Below are positions 48,850 to 52,270 of a DNA stretch of 52,270 nt, piece by piece (position 1 is the stretch's first letter; every line of letters starts with the position of its first letter). A program made the translations under genes and the position numbers. A model generated the notes under the pieces. It was not told the origin of the DNA. It did not search any database and saw only the letters and a list, made by a program, of their open reading frames with translations. The stretch spans positions 1 to 52,270 of the forward strand of contig JAAEQW010000221.1 in assembly GCA_024231025.1 (NCBI GenBank), given 5' to 3'. Source of the DNA: Candidatus Omnitrophota bacterium. Its GTDB lineage: Bacteria > Omnitrophota > Gorgyraeia > Duberdicusellales > 4484-171.

Positions 48850-49616
48850 CACACATAAAAAATAAATTATTTTTTCTTCTAATTTTTCTTACGGCCTGCA
48901 CATCTGCTCAAGACTACTCAAGCGTCACTGTAACTAAAGTTATTGACGGAGATACAATTATCCTATCAAATGGGCAAAAAGTGCGTTATATCGGCATTGA
49001 CACCCCCGAAACGCGCATAAAGCAAGGTAATCGGTTTATTTATTCTCCACAACCATTTGCTCTAGAAGCAACCGAACGTAACCGCCAACTCGTAAAAGGC
49101 AAAGGCATCGAATTAGAGTTTGATATAGAACGTGTTGACAAGTATAACAGAACATTAGCATACTGCTTCGTTGATGGAGTACATATCAATGCTAAATTAG
49201 TCGAAGAGGGCTACGCTGTAACCTACACGATCCCGCCTAATGTCAGATATACCGATGAGTTAATGCGTTTACAAAAAGATGCCCGAGAAAATAAGCGAGG
49301 AATGTGGGGTGCATACAGCGACATTACTGCAGCAGAGGCAGAAAACTACACAAATCAAATACGCAGAGTTAAAGGGCGAGTGCTGAATGCTTATAATTCC
49401 GGAAAGGTAATTTTTTTAAATTTTGGCAATGATTACAAAACTGACTTTACTGTAGTTATTTTTAAAAATTCATTTGATCAATTTTACAATAAAGGAATTG
49501 ACCCAGTAAATTTTTATAATGGAAAAATAATTGGCGTAAGTGGCAAAATTCGCCAATATAACGGTCCGGAAATTATTGTTAGCACACCAAGTGAAATAGA
49601 AATCCTTTCGAATTGA
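48837..49616 (+). CDS. Thermonuclease (SNase-like) lipoprotein with C-terminal OB-like extension
   Basis: Lipobox FLTAC; VTKVIDGDTIIL..RYIGIDTPETR, ERVDKYNRTLAYCFVDG; VKGRVLNAYNSGKVIFLNFGNDYKTDFTVVI. Confidence 0.87.
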   Translation: MWTLTHIKNKLFFLLIFLTACTSAQDYSSVTVTKVIDGDTIILSNGQKVRYIGIDTPETRIKQGNRFIYSPQPFALEATERNRQLVKGKGIELEFDIERVDKYNRTLAYCFVDGVHINAKLVEEGYAVTYTIPPNVRYTDELMRLQKDARENKRGMWGAYSDITAAEAENYTNQIRRVKGRVLNAYNSGKVIFLNFGNDYKTDFTVVIFKNSFDQFYNKGIDPVNFYNGKIIGVSGKIRQYNGPEIIVSTPSEIEILSN

Positions 49617-49637
49617 AATACATACTATTTTTAATTA

Positions 49638-49760
49638 GTATAACGAAAAACTGAGAGCGCAAAGCGTAAAACCATAGCGTAAAAGTCAAAATTTTTCGGA
49701 AGAGCTTTAAGTTTTGAATTATGGTTTTTCGCTTTTAGTTTTTCATTTTTAACTGATTTC
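49638..49760. repeat. AT-rich palindromic dispersed element (copy E)
   Basis: acGAAAAACTgagAGCGcaaagcgtAAAACCATA..TCAAAA versus reverse complement of right arm atGAAAAACTaaaAGCGaaAAACCATAattCAAAA. Confidence 0.6.
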
Positions 49761-49859
49761 TTATGGCTTACGACTAAATATAGTTCTCATTTTTAAAAAC
49801 ATATTGTAAATACGTGCAAATAATATAAAATAATACATAAGGATTCTGAAACTATAAAT

Positions 49860-50765
49860 ATGAACAGGATAACAAGTTTTCTTTTAACAGTTTTCTTAGT
49901 TAGCGCACTGTGGGTGGCTTACTATTTTATTTCAAGCGACCTGCAGAAGTCTAGCGGTCCATTTGACACTCACCTGCAAATGTCAAAAAGCAGGCTGCAA
50001 TCTATTGAGCAAACACTCAACGATCTTTCTACGGATAATCAAAGTAAGGTTTCATCCAATAGCCTTCGCGATTTCACGCAACCACAAACACAAAACGAAT
50101 CAGATGCCATCATAATGAGAGCGCAAAAACAACACAATCAACTAAAAGAAGAAATTACCTACCTACGCAACCGCCTCAATGAGCAAGAAATTACACAAAG
50201 AAGACTGCGCCTACAGCTGGAAGAAAAAACACAAGAATTGATTAACGCAAAAAAATCTCTTTTAAACAGTTATGAGATTGAAAATTTAGCCTTAACCAAT
50301 CAAGACCTGCAGCAAAAATTAAATAAGCTAACAAAAGAATTAAATTCTCAAAAAACTACACCAAAAATCAATGAAAACACAGACCAACTCCTTGAGACAA
50401 TCGCCGTTCAAGAAGAAAAAATTACTGAAATTAACCGAATGTGTGAAAAGTTAAAAACGCAACTAATCACAATGGCTGGAATTATGGCAAGGCGAGATAA
50501 TGAGGTTATCACAAAAGAAAATGAAATATTAAGTTTAAAATCGCAAATTAATGGCATGTCCATAAAACTCTCTGATTTCAAGGAGTCCTTACTTGAATCC
50601 GAAAAAAACCAAAAACTTATTGCGCAAAAATTAAAAACAATGAAAAATATCAATAACACCTTCGGAAAACATTTAACGCAGGCCGTTGATTGCATTGAAG
50701 ACTCACCTGCTGAACCTAAAACATCTGACTTTAAAAAGAGTCTTAACGTAAAGGAGCTCAAATGA
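49860..50765 (+). CDS. Single-TM coiled-coil protein of unknown function
   Basis: N-terminal TM SFLLTVFLVSALWVAYYFI then long Glu/Lys/Gln-rich heptad-like region. Confidence 0.7.
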   Translation: MNRITSFLLTVFLVSALWVAYYFISSDLQKSSGPFDTHLQMSKSRLQSIEQTLNDLSTDNQSKVSSNSLRDFTQPQTQNESDAIIMRAQKQHNQLKEEITYLRNRLNEQEITQRRLRLQLEEKTQELINAKKSLLNSYEIENLALTNQDLQQKLNKLTKELNSQKTTPKINENTDQLLETIAVQEEKITEINRMCEKLKTQLITMAGIMARRDNEVITKENEILSLKSQINGMSIKLSDFKESLLESEKNQKLIAQKLKTMKNINNTFGKHLTQAVDCIEDSPAEPKTSDFKKSLNVKELK

Positions 50766-51373
50766 GAAAAATTATATTATTAGCAGTATTGGCATTTTCC
50801 TTCACTTGTTTAGCCCAGGATCCTTCGATAACCATTATTGAAAAACATTCCACCGACAGTGACGTATCGAAGATCGATTTCGAAACCGACTTAACCCCCG
50901 AAGAAATATCAAACACTTACGGCTTTAGCACAACAAAAAAAAGTTTCTACAAAACTGACAAAGATTTTTTTTCAATCATCGACAAAAAAGGTAACAACTA
51001 TTATTATCGCCTGGTTGCCTTCGACGATAAGAGCGACTCATCACAAGCCAAAGATACCCTTCTAGCGTTGGGTTTTGAATTTTATCCATCTTCTAAAATA
51101 GTGAGCATCGTCAATGGAGAAAATGAGACTGGCTCATACATTGTAGTCAGCCAGGAAACTACTGATTCATTAAACAATGTCGACAACTATTATCAAAACA
51201 TTTTTTCATCTTCGGGTTGGACTACAACCAAACCAACTCAAAAACAAAAATCTCAAAATCTTATTGGCACATGTTATGCAAATTTTTCTAAAAATAGTCA
51301 GAGCATTGCCATGTTTATTGATGAAACAAATGCTATACGCAGTATCATATTCTTAGTAACCGAAACAGAATAA
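50762..51373 (+). CDS. Secreted protein of unknown function
   Basis: Signal peptide MRKIILLAVLAFSFTCLAQ; ATGA overlap with the upstream gene. Confidence 0.7.
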   Translation: MRKIILLAVLAFSFTCLAQDPSITIIEKHSTDSDVSKIDFETDLTPEEISNTYGFSTTKKSFYKTDKDFFSIIDKKGNNYYYRLVAFDDKSDSSQAKDTLLALGFEFYPSSKIVSIVNGENETGSYIVVSQETTDSLNNVDNYYQNIFSSSGWTTTKPTQKQKSQNLIGTCYANFSKNSQSIAMFIDETNAIRSIIFLVTETE

Positions 51374-51423
51374 TTAAAACTTTCTCTTAAAAATCCTGAT
51401 TTTTAGGGTATAATTATAGGGTT

Positions 51424-52270
51424 ATGGCTGAAGACAAATTTAGTAAAATTGTTTCTCTCTGCAAGCGCAGGGGTTTAATTTTTGGCGGCTCTGAAATTTA
51501 TGGCGGAATCTCAAGCATTTGGGATTATGGGCCAATTGGTGCCAAAATAAAAAAACGCATAAAAGACCTTTGGTGGGATACTTATGTCGAAAAGAGAGAA
51601 GACATAGTTGGCCTTGATTCAAGCATCATAATGCACGAAGATGTTTTTCGCGCTTCCGGCCACCTTGAAGGCTTCAATGATATGCTGGTTGATTGTCCAT
51701 CTTGCAAGGGAAGATCTCGAATTGATAAGATGGAAAAATTAGAAGAGAATCTTTACAAATGCCCCGGATGCAGAAACAAAATCGATACCACTGAAAATAA
51801 ACCTCGTAAATTTAATTTAATGTTAAAAACAAACATGAGCGCAACTGAAGATAATCCACATTTTGGATATCTTCGCCCTGAAACCGCTCAAGGGATATTT
51901 ATTAATTTCACGAATGTAATGAGCACAATGCATAAAAAATTGCCTCTCGGTATCGCTCAAATAGGCAAGTCGTTTCGAAACGAGGTGACAACGGGGAGTT
52001 TCATTTTTAGAATGAAAGAATTTGAGCAAATGGAAATCGAATACTTCATCCATCCCGATCAGGCCAATCAAGCCTATGAAAATTGGGTAAAAGAACGTTT
52101 TAATTTTTACATTGAAAAGATTGGGTTGTCTAAGGAAAATTTGATGTTACGCCCTCACAAAGATGATGAACTAGCTCATTACGCTAAGGCTTGCACCGAC
52201 ATTGAATATAAATTCCCTTTTGGTTGGAGCGAACTTGAAGGCATCGCTAATCGAGGTGATTTTGATTTTA
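51424..52270 (+). CDS. glyS: Glycyl-tRNA synthetase (single-chain type), 3' end outside window
   Basis: Open frame to edge: KIVSLCKRRGLIFGGSEIYGGISSIWDYGPIG, LMLKTNMSATEDN, YLRPETAQGIFINF, FRNEVTTGSFIFRMKEFEQMEIEYF; absent from the track because it is open-ended. Confidence 0.95.
   Translation, partial: MAEDKFSKIVSLCKRRGLIFGGSEIYGGISSIWDYGPIGAKIKKRIKDLWWDTYVEKREDIVGLDSSIIMHEDVFRASGHLEGFNDMLVDCPSCKGRSRIDKMEKLEENLYKCPGCRNKIDTTENKPRKFNLMLKTNMSATEDNPHFGYLRPETAQGIFINFTNVMSTMHKKLPLGIAQIGKSFRNEVTTGSFIFRMKEFEQMEIEYFIHPDQANQAYENWVKERFNFYIEKIGLSKENLMLRPHKDDELAHYAKACTDIEYKFPFGWSELEGIANRGDFDF

Overview
An AT-rich, gene-dense window read here by eye from the sequence and the supplied ORF track. It has no rRNA, tRNA, CRISPR array or transposase that I can recognise. 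Kdo/lipid A genes, outer-membrane barrels and BamE-like proteins indicate a diderm with LPS. Overall style (FDP/SOR/rubrerythrin, metX-metW, palindromic AT-rich intergenic repeats) suggests an uncultured anaerobe, possibly Omnitrophota-like; that is inference only. Blocks: (1) topA (open at the left edge, with a (T/V)TKKK-repeat N-terminal tail) and xerC; (2) LPS genes waaA, lpxK, an LpxL-ELM1 fusion, a GT4-GT9 fusion and further GT4/GT9 genes on both strands; (3) sulfur, methionine and Fe-S genes metY, cysK, metX, metW, mnmA, nadA, iscS/nifS and an IscU-BFD nifU; (4) an O2/iron-stress island headed by a 23-bp palindromic promoter/operator, an unannotated 27-aa Cys/Ser-rich peptide ORF containing an RNA hairpin, and an Rrf2 regulator, followed by a GATase, ferritin, a small Cys/Lys-rich ORF, an FNR-like reductase, rubredoxin, FDP, desulfoferrodoxin, rubrerythrin and ArsC; (5) a run of unknown secreted/lipoprotein genes, one with a MORN-plus-BamE-like architecture and one with a second, internal Tat-lipobox signal; (6) a formate/tungsten island with focA, a porin, fdhA plus sulfhydrogenase-like diaphorase subunits, mobA, a modE HTH, fdhD, a DUF2490-like barrel, tupABC, moeA, moaA, moaC, MOSC and mogA; (7) an SNase lipoprotein, a coiled-coil protein and glyS (open at the right edge). 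Five intergenic palindromic elements are dispersed through the window. The best candidates for something undescribed are the Rrf2-linked micro-ORF/hairpin and the secreted unknown cluster.
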